DNA from: Defluviitaleaceae bacterium
GTDB lineage: Bacteria > Bacillota > Clostridia > Lachnospirales > WQUN01
Direction of reading: 5' to 3'
Length of the DNA stretch: 43,586 bases
Assembly (NCBI GenBank): GCA_009785615.1
Contig: WQVX01000005.1
Coordinates: 1 to 43,586, forward strand
Shown here: in pieces, positions 34,261-43,554 of the stretch
How the letters are laid out: every line of letters starts with the position of its first letter
Numbering within the stretch: position 1 is the stretch's first letter
Notes under the pieces: model-generated
Databases searched by the model: none
What the model saw: only the letters and a program-made list of their open reading frames with translations
What the model was told of the DNA's origin: nothing
Translations under genes and position numbers: made by a program

Positions 34261-34653
34261 ATGAAAAAATTATTAACAAATACATTTCTTACAACAGGGG
34301 CTTGTCTTATGCTTTTGGCTTTGATTGTAATAGTGAATCAAAGTCACAATGTGGATTTTGTTACTACAATTATACGCACCTTTGCTTCGCATTTGGTAAT
34401 TAATGCTGGTCTAATGATTACGGAACGGCTTGAATTTAGATATCGTGCATTAAATCATGTTATAGACTTTGCGTGGTCAACGGTTGTAGTAATTATAATT
34501 TGGGTGGGATTAGGTTGGTTTGAATTTACCACGATATGGGTGTTATTGGCTATATCTTTGGTGGTGCATTTTATTATCTTTATTTTGGAAATGCATCGTT
34601 CTCATAGTGAAATAGCTGAAATCAACAAGTTAATAAAAGAAAAAAGGCGTTAA
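34261..34653 (+). CDS. DUF3021 family membrane protein
   Basis: A 130-residue protein with four membrane helices (about 10-26, 38-55, 68-88 and 93-113) and a charged cytoplasmic tail (EIAEINKLIKEKRR). Size, topology and position directly after a LytTR gene are typical of DUF3021. By analogy with membrane inhibitors of LytTR regulators in streptococci (HdrM, BrsM), it may hold the regulator inactive until a signal arrives; this is inference. The next gene, the SLH protein, begins 21 bases downstream, so all three are probably co-transcribed. Confidence 0.85.
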   Translation: MKKLLTNTFLTTGACLMLLALIVIVNQSHNVDFVTTIIRTFASHLVINAGLMITERLEFRYRALNHVIDFAWSTVVVIIIWVGLGWFEFTTIWVLLAISLVVHFIIFILEMHRSHSEIAEINKLIKEKRR

Positions 34654-34674
34654 GCCAAATATTGGAGGTATTTT

Positions 34675-37600
34675 ATGAAGTCTGCAAGACGAATATTAGC
34701 AATGGTATTAACTGTAATTCTTGCTGTAAGTGGATTGCCTACGGTTTTTGCCGCCGAACTTGTACCTATAACCGAAACAGCCTACATAAATGAGCAAGAG
34801 GAAGAACGGTTTTTTGTTTCTGCGGAAGAACAGAACGTAGAAGCATTGGTTTTGGGAGTAGGAGAAAGCGTTGACCTTGCTGTTTTGCTTGGCGAAGGAA
34901 TTATGCTTGCTGAAATTACAAGCGATGAGGATTTTGTACCGGTAAGCCCCAATGTCCTTACGGAAGATGGAATTGTAAGAATTGAAGGGCTTTACCTTGG
35001 CGAAAGTGACGTTATGGTTACATTTTGGACGTATCCTAGTTGGAATGTTTCCACCACCACACCAAGTGCGCTTGCTGTGACAACACCGAGTTCGCTTAAC
35101 ACAAATATTTACAACATTGTAAAAACAATTAGGGTTTATGTAATCGAGCCTGTGGCTTTTATGCCTTTGAGCTATAATGCGCCTACATTTTTTGATGACT
35201 TTACGGTAGACACTTTGTTTTGGGACACTTCCGGTCATCAAACAGAGCATAGTATGCGCAGGTATAATGATATGCTTGTTACCAACATTCAAAACCAGTG
35301 GAGCCGCGCCGAAGTCAGAGGCAGACATTGGGATAACTTTATTGCGGAAATTGATTTCAAATTTACATCTGCTACAGGGGTTGATTTTGCCGCCTTTCAT
35401 ATACGATATACGGCGGCAGATAATAATTTAGCTTTTCTAATCCGTGATGGTAGCGTACAAGTTATACGCAACTGGGATTTGTCTGTTGCGGGGGAATTTA
35501 TTGCATATCACCCTTTTACTCGTGGCGAAATGCACAGGATTAGAATTGAAGCACAGGATGAAATTATAAATTTGTTTGTGTGGTGCGATAGTAACGTCGA
35601 TTTCATACAATTAAACAGCACCCCTATCATCAACGGCACTACAGGGCAACCGCCACAAGAAGGCAAAATTGTATTGCGTGCATGGCAGGAGCATATAGCT
35701 ATTGACAGAGTAATGATAGTTGATACCAACCCACAGGATTTTTTCTTTGCAGATAGTATGGTTAGGGTTGAATTAGGAATACCTACGACAATAGCTTATG
35801 TAAACGATACCGGTTATGGGATTACCGGTATATCGTTTATATCTAGCGATCCCGACATTATTTCAGTTGATAGTAATACAGGTGTAGTTACTGCAATTGC
35901 CAATCCTATGAACATGGACGCTGTAACCATTACTGCAACGGCTACGCTATCTAACAATGAAACTCGCACAGCGTCGTACAATGCAGTGGTTTTTTCACGA
36001 CTTAGTAGCTTTAGTTTTATTTTGCGCTCGTGGCTACAGTCAAATACTCACACCATGCGTGTGGGCGATACTTTAAACTTAAACGTGCATACACAACCTA
36101 TACATGTTACAGATGTTGAGTTTGATTGGACAACGAATGCCCCAAGTATCGTTGAGATTGTTGGAAGTAACCAAATACAGCGTGGTATTCGTGCGTTAGC
36201 CCCCGGAACTGCAACGGTGCGTGTTACTCACCCCGAAACTTACCCCACAACAGGAGATTATACAGAAGCCACCATCACTGTATTGCCTAGAATAACCACA
36301 GCAAACGACCATGTTTTTACCAAAGGACATATACCGGAAGCTATACCGCCGCATTTTTGGGGCGTTAACTTGACCATGCCGATAGGTTTCATCAATAATT
36401 GGTTTCACAACGACAACTCTGCTTATAATCAAATGCTAGATGCAGAGCTACCTTTTTTGCAAGAACTTCAATCCCAACTTGTGCGCGTTATTTTAGAGCA
36501 TTATGATAGCCAAACGCACTCTTTGTATGGAGTAATCCAAGGGACGCATAATCAGAATTTCCACAACGCTAATATCGTTCCTTTGTCTAATGTGCTTAGA
36601 CAGGCAAACGACTTGGGTGTACCGGTATATATTGCAACAAGTACCCACAATTCCGCAGACCATAAGGTGGAGTTAATCAGTGCCGCATTAGACATTGTAG
36701 ACGCACGACCGCTTTTTGTATCTATTATGAATGAACCCCATGACCCCACTGATGATATTGCAAATATGGCGGGAAGAAACCCACCCGCAGACGTATACGC
36801 TTATATGGAAATCGTCAGACAAGTATCACGAAGACTCCGTGCAGAGTATCCAAATGAAGATATAGTATTAGCCGTATGCACAAACGCAGACAGCTTTATG
36901 TGGATTGACCCTGCGGATTTAGGTACTACGGGTACACTTGCCCAAAGGCTTGTCTCATGGACAGAATATTTATCCCGCCCGGAAAATCGGTACTACTTTG
37001 ACGCAGTTGTGCATTTTTCATATTCAACCGCGCATGGCCCGGCCTTTTTTGGCGGAATAACAACCGACCAAATTATGTCAACTTTTTCATACCATGCAGC
37101 ACGGGAATTGCAAGTTATCGAAAGGCAGAACAGTCTTTTCCCGGACGAAGAAATTTGGATAGTTGAGTTTGGTGACTTGCCAATTTTTATGTTTCCTCAT
37201 GCCGTTCAAAATAACTTCCCAATGGATGAAAACATACGGGCGCAATGGCAATATATGAAATCTTTGGGTAATGCAATAAGTTATGCACAAAGGCAACTCT
37301 CGTTGCTTAGGCATGGTGGTGCCACTATGGCACTGCACTATTCTTTTAACCATTCCATCGGCTTTGGGGTTATAGAGTGGAATGCAGACCGCGCTTATTA
37401 TGGTTATATTGATTTGGTGGCAATGCCAAATTTTTATGTTTTTAGTGAAATGGGTAGAATTTTTAACGAACACACTCATTTCTTTGACCTTACACCGCCT
37501 AGTAGCAACCCAACTCCTGTGTGGTTTGGTTACTGGCTGGGCAGTTACCCTTGGACAGGCAGCATTACGCTTGATGTTTACCGATTAAACGGATTGGCGT

Positions 37601-39666
37601 TTGGTGATGAATATGGCGCAAAGCAAGCTGTTTTTGTTAATACATCGCCATATCCTGCAAATGTTAGTATACCTTCCTACTATTTTAGAAAGATATGGAG
37701 TTATGGCGATGGCTCAAATCCTCTGCCGGATTTTGCAGTAAACACGGTGGAGCATTTCACACATCAACCAATTCATATTCCACAACCTATGATTCATTCG
37801 GGAGGTTTTACCGACACCCTTTTCGTTCCGGCCTACAGCATGGTAGTAGCCGACATAGGAACTTTTTACCCTGTAACAGTAGAACCTGCGGTAGCTGATT
37901 ATGTAAGCGTAAGCCATGTAACAGCAATGGAAGGGGATATTATCACCGTAACAATCACCCCACCAACAGGGCAAAGGCTTGTAGCAGGCGGAATAACAGC
38001 AACAGGCGTAATCGTATTTACAGATAATACAACAGGCTCAACAACAGTAACTTTTGCAAAAACAGCAGGAGCAACAGAAGTAAACGCCACATTTGAAAAT
38101 ATACCACCCGATATCTTCACAATAACATTCAATCCAAATAGCGGTACAGTAGCCCCAACAAGTGGGCTAACAGGAGCAGATGGCAGACTTGTGACACTAC
38201 CAACGCCCACAAGAGCCAATTACAATTTTGTAGGTTGGTTTACTCAAGCAACAGGGGGAACGCCGGTAATTGCAGGAGTAACAGGCACAGTCTTTGACGC
38301 AGATACTATCATTTTTGCTCAATGGACGGCGGCAGATAACAACCAAGGCGATAATAATCAAGGCAACGATAATAATCAAGGCAACGATAACAATCAAGGC
38401 AACGATAACAATCAAGACAACGATAACAATCAAGACAACGATAATAATCAAGGCAACGATAACAATCAAGGCAATGATAACAACAATCAAGGCGGTAATA
38501 ACCAAGGCAATGATAACAACAATCAAGGCGGCAATAACCAAGGCAACGATAACAACAATCAAGGCGGCAATAGCCAAGGCAACGATAACAACAATCAAGG
38601 TGGCAATAACCAAGGCAATAACAACAACAATCAGGGTGGCAATAACCAAGGCGGTAATGGTGGCAGTAGCGAAAGCCGAAATTACGCATGGATAACTCCA
38701 AACCGAAACACATTCGACACAGCAAATCCGCAGGACATAACAGTAACCTTGCATAGTGGAGATTTCAATTTCCGCAACATAAGGTTTGGAAATGTGACAT
38801 TTGTAAGGGATAGAGATTTTACGGTAAACGGCAATAGATACACCATAAGTGCAGATTTTCTTTCTACCCTCGATTTGGGGCAACGCAGATTAACATTTGA
38901 AATGAGTGGCGGCACAAATCCAACACTTACGCTAACGGTAATTGACGGAACAATAACAACACTGCAACCTGTACCGACGCCACAGCCCACAGAGCCAATG
39001 CTAACACCACAGCCTATACCCGATCCAATGCCACAACCTACGCCAACACCCGTACCATTTCCATTTATAGACGTAAGCACAACAGCATGGTATTATCCGT
39101 TTGTGAGAGCAGTATGGGAACAACAGCTATTCCAAGGCACTTCCCACAATACGTTTACTCCACAAGGTAGTATGACCCGCGCAATGTTTGTGCAAGTGTT
39201 GGCTAATCTGGAAGATGTAGACTTATCAGCCTACAGAACACGAACCGCCACATTCAACGATACTTTGCCGAACACATGGTACTTTGCTGCCGTAGAATGG
39301 GCGGCAAGTCAAGAGCTTGTAAGTGGTGTAGGCAACAACAACTTTGCCCCAAACAGACCTATCACCCGTGAGGAAATGGCGGTAATGCTTAACCGATATA
39401 TCGTGAGCAGAGGCATAGTCTTACCACAGGGCGAAATAAGCCTATTCGCAGACCATGATAACATATCTTATTGGGCGATTGAGGGTGTAACCGCAATCCA
39501 AGCCGCAGGGATTATCACAGGCCACCCGGACGGCAGATTTGCCCCACAAGATACAGCTACTCGTGCAGAAGTAGCTACTATCTTTGCAAGGTTTACAGAA
39601 GTAGCAGACCTACCACGCAGGGATGGGTTATCCATAGTCCAATCTATAGATAAGACCGAAGAATAA
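34675..39666 (+). CDS. SLH-anchored multidomain glycoside hydrolase-like surface protein
   Basis: A 1663-residue secreted protein. After the signal peptide (1-27) come a beta-sandwich (about 165-350, concanavalin-like), two bacterial Ig-like domains (about 360-540), and a GH5/clan-A-like catalytic barrel (about 550-960) with VSIMNEPHDP (E687 as acid/base candidate) and IWIVEFGD (E831 as nucleophile candidate), 144 residues apart. Then a Listeria-Bacteroides (Flg_new/InlB B) repeat (FTITFNPNSGTV...FVGWFTQA, about 1147-1220), an Asn/Gln/Gly/Asp low-complexity linker (1221-1335), a CBM_X2-like domain (1337-1430), a Pro/Thr linker, and three SLH domains (1460-1645) for binding cell-wall polysaccharide. 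A polysaccharide-degrading role is likely, but the substrate is unknown. The gene follows the DUF3021 gene, with GGAGG 8 bases before the ATG. Confidence 0.88.
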   Translation: MKSARRILAMVLTVILAVSGLPTVFAAELVPITETAYINEQEEERFFVSAEEQNVEALVLGVGESVDLAVLLGEGIMLAEITSDEDFVPVSPNVLTEDGIVRIEGLYLGESDVMVTFWTYPSWNVSTTTPSALAVTTPSSLNTNIYNIVKTIRVYVIEPVAFMPLSYNAPTFFDDFTVDTLFWDTSGHQTEHSMRRYNDMLVTNIQNQWSRAEVRGRHWDNFIAEIDFKFTSATGVDFAAFHIRYTAADNNLAFLIRDGSVQVIRNWDLSVAGEFIAYHPFTRGEMHRIRIEAQDEIINLFVWCDSNVDFIQLNSTPIINGTTGQPPQEGKIVLRAWQEHIAIDRVMIVDTNPQDFFFADSMVRVELGIPTTIAYVNDTGYGITGISFISSDPDIISVDSNTGVVTAIANPMNMDAVTITATATLSNNETRTASYNAVVFSRLSSFSFILRSWLQSNTHTMRVGDTLNLNVHTQPIHVTDVEFDWTTNAPSIVEIVGSNQIQRGIRALAPGTATVRVTHPETYPTTGDYTEATITVLPRITTANDHVFTKGHIPEAIPPHFWGVNLTMPIGFINNWFHNDNSAYNQMLDAELPFLQELQSQLVRVILEHYDSQTHSLYGVIQGTHNQNFHNANIVPLSNVLRQANDLGVPVYIATSTHNSADHKVELISAALDIVDARPLFVSIMNEPHDPTDDIANMAGRNPPADVYAYMEIVRQVSRRLRAEYPNEDIVLAVCTNADSFMWIDPADLGTTGTLAQRLVSWTEYLSRPENRYYFDAVVHFSYSTAHGPAFFGGITTDQIMSTFSYHAARELQVIERQNSLFPDEEIWIVEFGDLPIFMFPHAVQNNFPMDENIRAQWQYMKSLGNAISYAQRQLSLLRHGGATMALHYSFNHSIGFGVIEWNADRAYYGYIDLVAMPNFYVFSEMGRIFNEHTHFFDLTPPSSNPTPVWFGYWLGSYPWTGSITLDVYRLNGLAFGDEYGAKQAVFVNTSPYPANVSIPSYYFRKIWSYGDGSNPLPDFAVNTVEHFTHQPIHIPQPMIHSGGFTDTLFVPAYSMVVADIGTFYPVTVEPAVADYVSVSHVTAMEGDIITVTITPPTGQRLVAGGITATGVIVFTDNTTGSTTVTFAKTAGATEVNATFENIPPDIFTITFNPNSGTVAPTSGLTGADGRLVTLPTPTRANYNFVGWFTQATGGTPVIAGVTGTVFDADTIIFAQWTAADNNQGDNNQGNDNNQGNDNNQGNDNNQDNDNNQDNDNNQGNDNNQGNDNNNQGGNNQGNDNNNQGGNNQGNDNNNQGGNSQGNDNNNQGGNNQGNNNNNQGGNNQGGNGGSSESRNYAWITPNRNTFDTANPQDITVTLHSGDFNFRNIRFGNVTFVRDRDFTVNGNRYTISADFLSTLDLGQRRLTFEMSGGTNPTLTLTVIDGTITTLQPVPTPQPTEPMLTPQPIPDPMPQPTPTPVPFPFIDVSTTAWYYPFVRAVWEQQLFQGTSHNTFTPQGSMTRAMFVQVLANLEDVDLSAYRTRTATFNDTLPNTWYFAAVEWAASQELVSGVGNNNFAPNRPITREEMAVMLNRYIVSRGIVLPQGEISLFADHDNISYWAIEGVTAIQAAGIITGHPDGRFAPQDTATRAEVATIFARFTEVADLPRRDGLSIVQSIDKTEE
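38335..38665 (+). repeat. NNQGNDNNQG coding microsatellite
   Basis: A run of about 330 bases made of short units such as aacgataacaatcaaggc, encoding an Asn/Gln/Gly/Asp linker of about 110 residues between the Flg_new and CBM_X2 domains. Units vary in spacing and sequence; slippage can change the length. Confidence 0.85.
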
Positions 39667-39680
39667 AAGCAAGGTAATTC

Positions 39681-39724
39681 AAAAGCCCAACTAATAGGAA
39701 AATTATCCTGTTTGTTGGGCTTTT
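39681..39724 (+). terminator. Terminator after the SLH protein gene
   Basis: AAAAGCCCAAC (39681-39691) pairs with GTTGGGCTTTT (39714-39724) with inner AGGA/TCCT. It ends the surface cluster. Confidence 0.85.
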
Positions 39725-39806
39725 GCAGCAAGAAAAGGATGACAGCACAAATCCAAAGTTCTTTCCGGGATCTTTTGGAGAAGAACCAAGTTTTCACGGA
39801 ATATGT

Positions 39807-39815
39807 GTTATAATT
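39807..39815 (+). promoter_or_regulatory. Extended -10 promoter for the lipoprotein/DUF503 unit
   Basis: TGTTATAAT (39807-39815) is an extended -10 box 19 bases before the ATG at 39834. The -35 region is weak. Confidence 0.45.
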
Positions 39816-39833
39816 ATTGCAGAGGTGATATTA

Positions 39834-41021
39834 ATGAAAAAGCAGAGAATATACCTGTATGCAATGCTATCGCTTATTATTTTAAGTAGCTGTACAAGCC
39901 AACCAACAACAGATGATACTTATACTCTTTATGTAGAATCAAGTCCGATATCATATCCAACAGATTTACCGGAAGAAGAAGCTCCCTACCATGATATAGC
40001 TTTTAGACCGCTGGGGCCTTCACAGGTGCAAGAGGCTTTATGCGTTACCGAGTTAATGGGAAACAATCCATGGCTTGGCTATTCCGGCACAATAGAAAAA
40101 CTACCGATATTTGCAAATCAAATATTTGCTAACTATGTTCCGTTTTATCACTACGAGGCAAATAATAAAATTGCCTTTACTGAAGAAGATATGGTTGAGC
40201 TGGTAAAAGAAGCAGCTTTGGCTATTGGTTGGACTATATATGAAATGGAAGTTAAGTCCCACAGCTTGGGTCATATTGAAGTTATTGCTCATATGGATGA
40301 AGGTAGGCGCATTGATATATGGAGAAATGCCAAAGCATTAGTATTTACCTTTGAAGATGATTTGGAGTTAACCCGCGGGATATATGGTCGCACTAAAGAA
40401 GAGGCGGAAGAAACCGTAAAATACTTGGTAGAACGTTTTTCTCATGCGTTGAATATGAAAAATCCAACGCCAAGCATTACTAAATCTTATAGCTTTAATG
40501 GGGAATATTTAATTGAATACAGAGCTTTTGATGCAGGTGACGGAGATATAGTAGATGCCATTGTAGGCTACAATTTTAGTGGCGTAAATTTTTGGATGAG
40601 TCCTTATTTTGATGAAAGAGGACAGTCAGATAGAATGCGGTTGCATATGCGTTTGAATTTACCTCAATTATCAATATCGCAACCTATAGGTGAATATCCG
40701 ATTATCACTGCTGATGAGGCCAGAAGGCTGTTGTTGGAAGGGTTTTATACTTCTACCATAGGTGAGATGCATTGGCCCGGGGATGAATTAGCTCTTCAAG
40801 CCCCTGTAGAACTGATGTATCTCACAGGACAATTTTATGATGTTTTTATGCCGTATTATGTGTTTCGTATAGAGATACCCGAACATATTTCAGGTCGGCA
40901 AATGGCTGAATCTTGGCCCGAAAGGCTGGAGGAGCAAAAAAGTTTTGGCTGGTGGTGGGTTCCTGCAATACAAGAAGCATATTTGCCATATCCACCTTTA
41001 CGCGAGATTATGTTTAATTAA
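39834..41021 (+). CDS. Lipoprotein of unknown function
   Basis: A 395-residue lipoprotein. I chose the ATG at 39834 (GAGGTGATATTA upstream) because it begins a clean signal peptide, MKKQRIYLYAMLSLIILSSC, with the lipobox LSSC; the frame is open upstream to 39723 but that would place the signal internally and overlap the terminator. The mature protein is acidic and looks like two related halves, each with an alpha/beta pattern (WTIYEMEVKSHSLGHIEVIA; ITADEARRLLLEGFYTST). I do not recognise the family. It forms one unit with the DUF503 gene, 20 bases downstream. Confidence 0.75.
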   Translation: MKKQRIYLYAMLSLIILSSCTSQPTTDDTYTLYVESSPISYPTDLPEEEAPYHDIAFRPLGPSQVQEALCVTELMGNNPWLGYSGTIEKLPIFANQIFANYVPFYHYEANNKIAFTEEDMVELVKEAALAIGWTIYEMEVKSHSLGHIEVIAHMDEGRRIDIWRNAKALVFTFEDDLELTRGIYGRTKEEAEETVKYLVERFSHALNMKNPTPSITKSYSFNGEYLIEYRAFDAGDGDIVDAIVGYNFSGVNFWMSPYFDERGQSDRMRLHMRLNLPQLSISQPIGEYPIITADEARRLLLEGFYTSTIGEMHWPGDELALQAPVELMYLTGQFYDVFMPYYVFRIEIPEHISGRQMAESWPERLEEQKSFGWWWVPAIQEAYLPYPPLREIMFN

Positions 41022-41041
41022 CTTTATTATAGGAGAGTGAA

Positions 41042-41314
41042 ATGTATACTACATCAGCCAAATTGACCTTTTATATCCCACATGCAAACTCCCTAAAAGA
41101 CAAACGGCAAGTATGCCGCAGTCTTATAGATAAATGCCGACAACGATTTAACGCCTCCATATCCGAGGTAGATACACAAGACTTTCATCAAACATTAACC
41201 GTTGGCATAGCTGTGGTTTCCGGAGATGCAGCACATGCTCAAAAATCAATAGATGAGATTATCCGTTTTATGGAAGGTCATACAGACGCGGAATTAATGG
41301 AAATTGAAGTATAA
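41042..41314 (+). CDS. DUF503 family protein
   Basis: A 90-residue cytoplasmic protein of the DUF503 family (YlxP-like). The pattern AKLTFYIPHANSLKDKRQV and RQRFNASISEVDTQD, then LTVGIAVVSGDA, is diagnostic. The fold is ferredoxin-like and the function is not established; in Bacillus ylxP lies in the nusA-infB operon and is linked to ribosome maturation. Here it follows a lipoprotein gene with an AGGAGAG ribosome site. The location is unusual for the family but the sequence fits well. Confidence 0.88.
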   Translation: MYTTSAKLTFYIPHANSLKDKRQVCRSLIDKCRQRFNASISEVDTQDFHQTLTVGIAVVSGDAAHAQKSIDEIIRFMEGHTDAELMEIEV

Positions 41315-41426
41315 TCGAATGATACAGCACCTCCACTTCGCACTAACATGCTTCGTGTCGGTGAAGGGGGCGCAATTTTCACTTGCATCAACACGTAAAC
41401 GTGTTAATATCAATCGGAATTGCTAT

Positions 41427-41464
41427 AAACGGCAAATTGCTTTCACAGTTTTGCCGTTTTTTTT
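41427..41464 (+). terminator. Terminator hairpin downstream of DUF503
   Basis: AAACGGCAAA pairs with TTTGCCGTTT (41427-41436 with 41450-41459), followed by a run of eight T. It may end the lipoprotein/DUF503 transcript, about 110 bases past the stop. Confidence 0.75.
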
Positions 41465-41523
41465 ATTCTCACGAAGCTAACCTGTTTCACTATTATGCTG
41501 CTTTCCAACGCTTTAATGTTGTC

Positions 41524-41550
41524 CAACCGGTGACAAAATGGAACCGGTTG
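41524..41550 (+). repeat. CAACCGGT hairpin repeat, second copy
   Basis: CAACCGGT, an 11-base loop GACAAAATGGA and ACCGGTTG. The minus strand of 2813-2839 has the same stem and the loop AACAAAATGAG: 24 of 27 bases agree, including most of the loop. Confidence 0.65.
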
Positions 41551-41745
41551 CAAGCCGTGTATAAAGAATATGTTGTTAGATCTTTAAAGTCAGATCGAGT
41601 TATGTTAAACTGGGACTATGAATGCGCAAAAAAGTACAAAAAAAGCGGTAAATATTGAAGTTTCTACATTATTATACTAAGTAATCAAAGTCAGATTGCA
41701 CATTCATATGAAAATAAAAATACATATTTATGGAGGTTATTGCCC

Positions 41746-43554
41746 ATGTTTAACAGTTTAAAGAGCAAGTTGATCGTCCCCACTTTACTTGTAGTTTTGG
41801 TACTGGTTGGGGCAATTGTTATATTTGCAGTGATGCAGACTCACCGCTTGTCAGATAACCTTACACATGATCGTATTATATCTATGTCAGGATTCTCAGA
41901 AAACTGGTTAGAGACCTTTGACGATATGAGTAGAGTGGTGGCTTTGTCTGTGTCCAGAAGCCCCGGCCTAATAAATGCCATTGATACATGGATGGATGGT
42001 TACAGACCTGCTGCTCGTGCTGAAATGTTGCCATACTTGCAAGTTACAGCCCGTGAAATGAGTGTTAGCAGTTTTATAATCCATGCCAATGATGGCACTG
42101 TCATTTTGCGTATGCATGACCCGCGAACTTTTGATGACGACAATAGTAATTATCATTTTGTAGCAGCCGCTATGCAGGGGCACACTACTACTACTTATGC
42201 TGTTACAGACGACATACCATTTGGACTGTTAACTACCATTCCCATAAACCGTGATGGACAAAATATCGGCTCTGTTACTGCAATTTTCTATATGTTTACA
42301 GAAGAATTTGTAGACGATGCAGCAAGAATTTTTAATGCACAAGTTACCGTTTTTGCCGGAAGTCGCCGTGTAGCTACTACCCTGCGTGATGAGCATAACA
42401 ATAGAGTAATAGGTACACACTTAGATAATGAAGAAGTACTTAATACTGTGTTAGCGCAAGGACGCCCTATCTATTTGCAAACGGAACTGTTAGGGATGTC
42501 ACATACTGCAATGTACCTTCCGCTTCGCGATGCTGCCGGGGTAATAATAGGTATGTTTTCTGCCACCTTTTCAAATGAATATGCTATGTCTCAAACTAAT
42601 ACCATGGTTGCTTTGCTTATTCTCATCGGTATTGTGGGTATAGTGGTAGCGGCAGTACTTATGTATTTCTTAATTGCGAAATCATTAAAACCTCTTACCA
42701 CTCTTTCAAAAATTGTAGAGGATGTATCTAGCGGTAATATTAATGTAAACATAGACAGGTCAAACTTACCTAAAGATGAAATAGGTGTGCTTACTTATGA
42801 TGTTTCCATCCTTGTGGATGTCATAAAAACAATGGTGGATGATTTATCGAGTGTGCATACAGAATATGTTAAATTAGGCCATATCCACTATAGAATTGAT
42901 GATAGCAAGTACCAAAACTCTTTTAAAGAAATGATTGCACTGGTAAATCAACTTCTGCATTTAACTACAACAGATATAAAAGAAATTGTTGATACATTGG
43001 ATCTTATAAGCAATGGCGATTTTAGCAAAGAGGTACAACATAATGTTTGGATAGGCGAATGGGTGATGGTGCCTAATGCACTTAGCAAGCTTATCAACAA
43101 TTTAAAAGGGGTTAGCACAGAAGTAAAGGCTATGATTGAAGCAACCGCCATTAAAGGCGATTTAAGTTTTAGAATTAATGCGGACGATTATAAAGGTGAC
43201 TGGCATGACATTATGGAAGGGCTTAATAACATAGCACAAGCTGTGGATAGGCCGCTTAAAGTTATTGAATTATCTATGAGAGAGATGCAATCAGGTAATT
43301 TAAGTTTAGATAATATTAATAAGAAAATTGGCGAGGTTGGCGTTGATGGAGATGCAGAACATTATAATGGAGTGTTTAGAAATATTATAGCTGCTTTTGA
43401 CGAAAGCCTTATTGACGTAGCTTCCTATGTTAATGAAATATCAGAAAACTTAGTTTTAATCTCTAATAGACCTGTCCCTGAACCAAGAAGTATGATAAAA
43501 TGCGTATGGGTGAATGAGAATGAACGCATACGAAAAAATAGAGAAATTGAATGA
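41746..43554 (+). CDS. dCache/HAMP methyl-accepting receptor, disrupted by an insertion sequence
   Basis: The genuine part (41746-43467) encodes a first membrane helix (about 10-30), an extracellular dCache-like sensor (31-283, with VSSFIIHANDGTVILRMHD and HFVAAAMQGHTTTTYAVTD), a second helix (286-310), HAMP (311-365, SLKPLTTLSKIVEDVSSGNI) and further HAMP-like helical repeats. It stops being receptor-like at ENLVLISN: the next residues RPVPEPRSMIKC... to the stop at 43554 are encoded by an insertion sequence, and the CheA-binding signalling tip is missing. The product is probably non-functional in signalling. The ATG at 41746 has GGAGG 9 bases upstream; the TTG two codons earlier lacks a suitable site. 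Confidence 0.78.
   Translation: MFNSLKSKLIVPTLLVVLVLVGAIVIFAVMQTHRLSDNLTHDRIISMSGFSENWLETFDDMSRVVALSVSRSPGLINAIDTWMDGYRPAARAEMLPYLQVTAREMSVSSFIIHANDGTVILRMHDPRTFDDDNSNYHFVAAAMQGHTTTTYAVTDDIPFGLLTTIPINRDGQNIGSVTAIFYMFTEEFVDDAARIFNAQVTVFAGSRRVATTLRDEHNNRVIGTHLDNEEVLNTVLAQGRPIYLQTELLGMSHTAMYLPLRDAAGVIIGMFSATFSNEYAMSQTNTMVALLILIGIVGIVVAAVLMYFLIAKSLKPLTTLSKIVEDVSSGNINVNIDRSNLPKDEIGVLTYDVSILVDVIKTMVDDLSSVHTEYVKLGHIHYRIDDSKYQNSFKEMIALVNQLLHLTTTDIKEIVDTLDLISNGDFSKEVQHNVWIGEWVMVPNALSKLINNLKGVSTEVKAMIEATAIKGDLSFRINADDYKGDWHDIMEGLNNIAQAVDRPLKVIELSMREMQSGNLSLDNINKKIGEVGVDGDAEHYNGVFRNIIAAFDESLIDVASYVNEISENLVLISNRPVPEPRSMIKCVWVNENERIRKNREIE

Larger units (their letters stand above)
41315..41745 (+). other. 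Non-coding stretch before the dCache receptor gene
   Basis: No convincing gene. It holds the AACACG/CGTGTT inverted repeat (41390-41405), a terminator-like hairpin (41427-41464) and a CAACCGGT/ACCGGTTG hairpin (41524-41550) that recurs at 2813-2839. Two copies of AAAGTCAGAT with G two bases on occur near 41586 and 41687. A clear promoter for the receptor gene was not found. Confidence 0.5.

Noticed and set aside
38309-38883. Long antisense and alternative frames over the NNQG repeat
   Set aside because: They are side products of low-complexity coding sequence that lacks stops in several frames.
41383-41658. 91-residue plus-strand frame before the dCache receptor
   Set aside because: It starts with TTG without a ribosome site, runs through a terminator hairpin and a second hairpin, and has no recognisable pattern.
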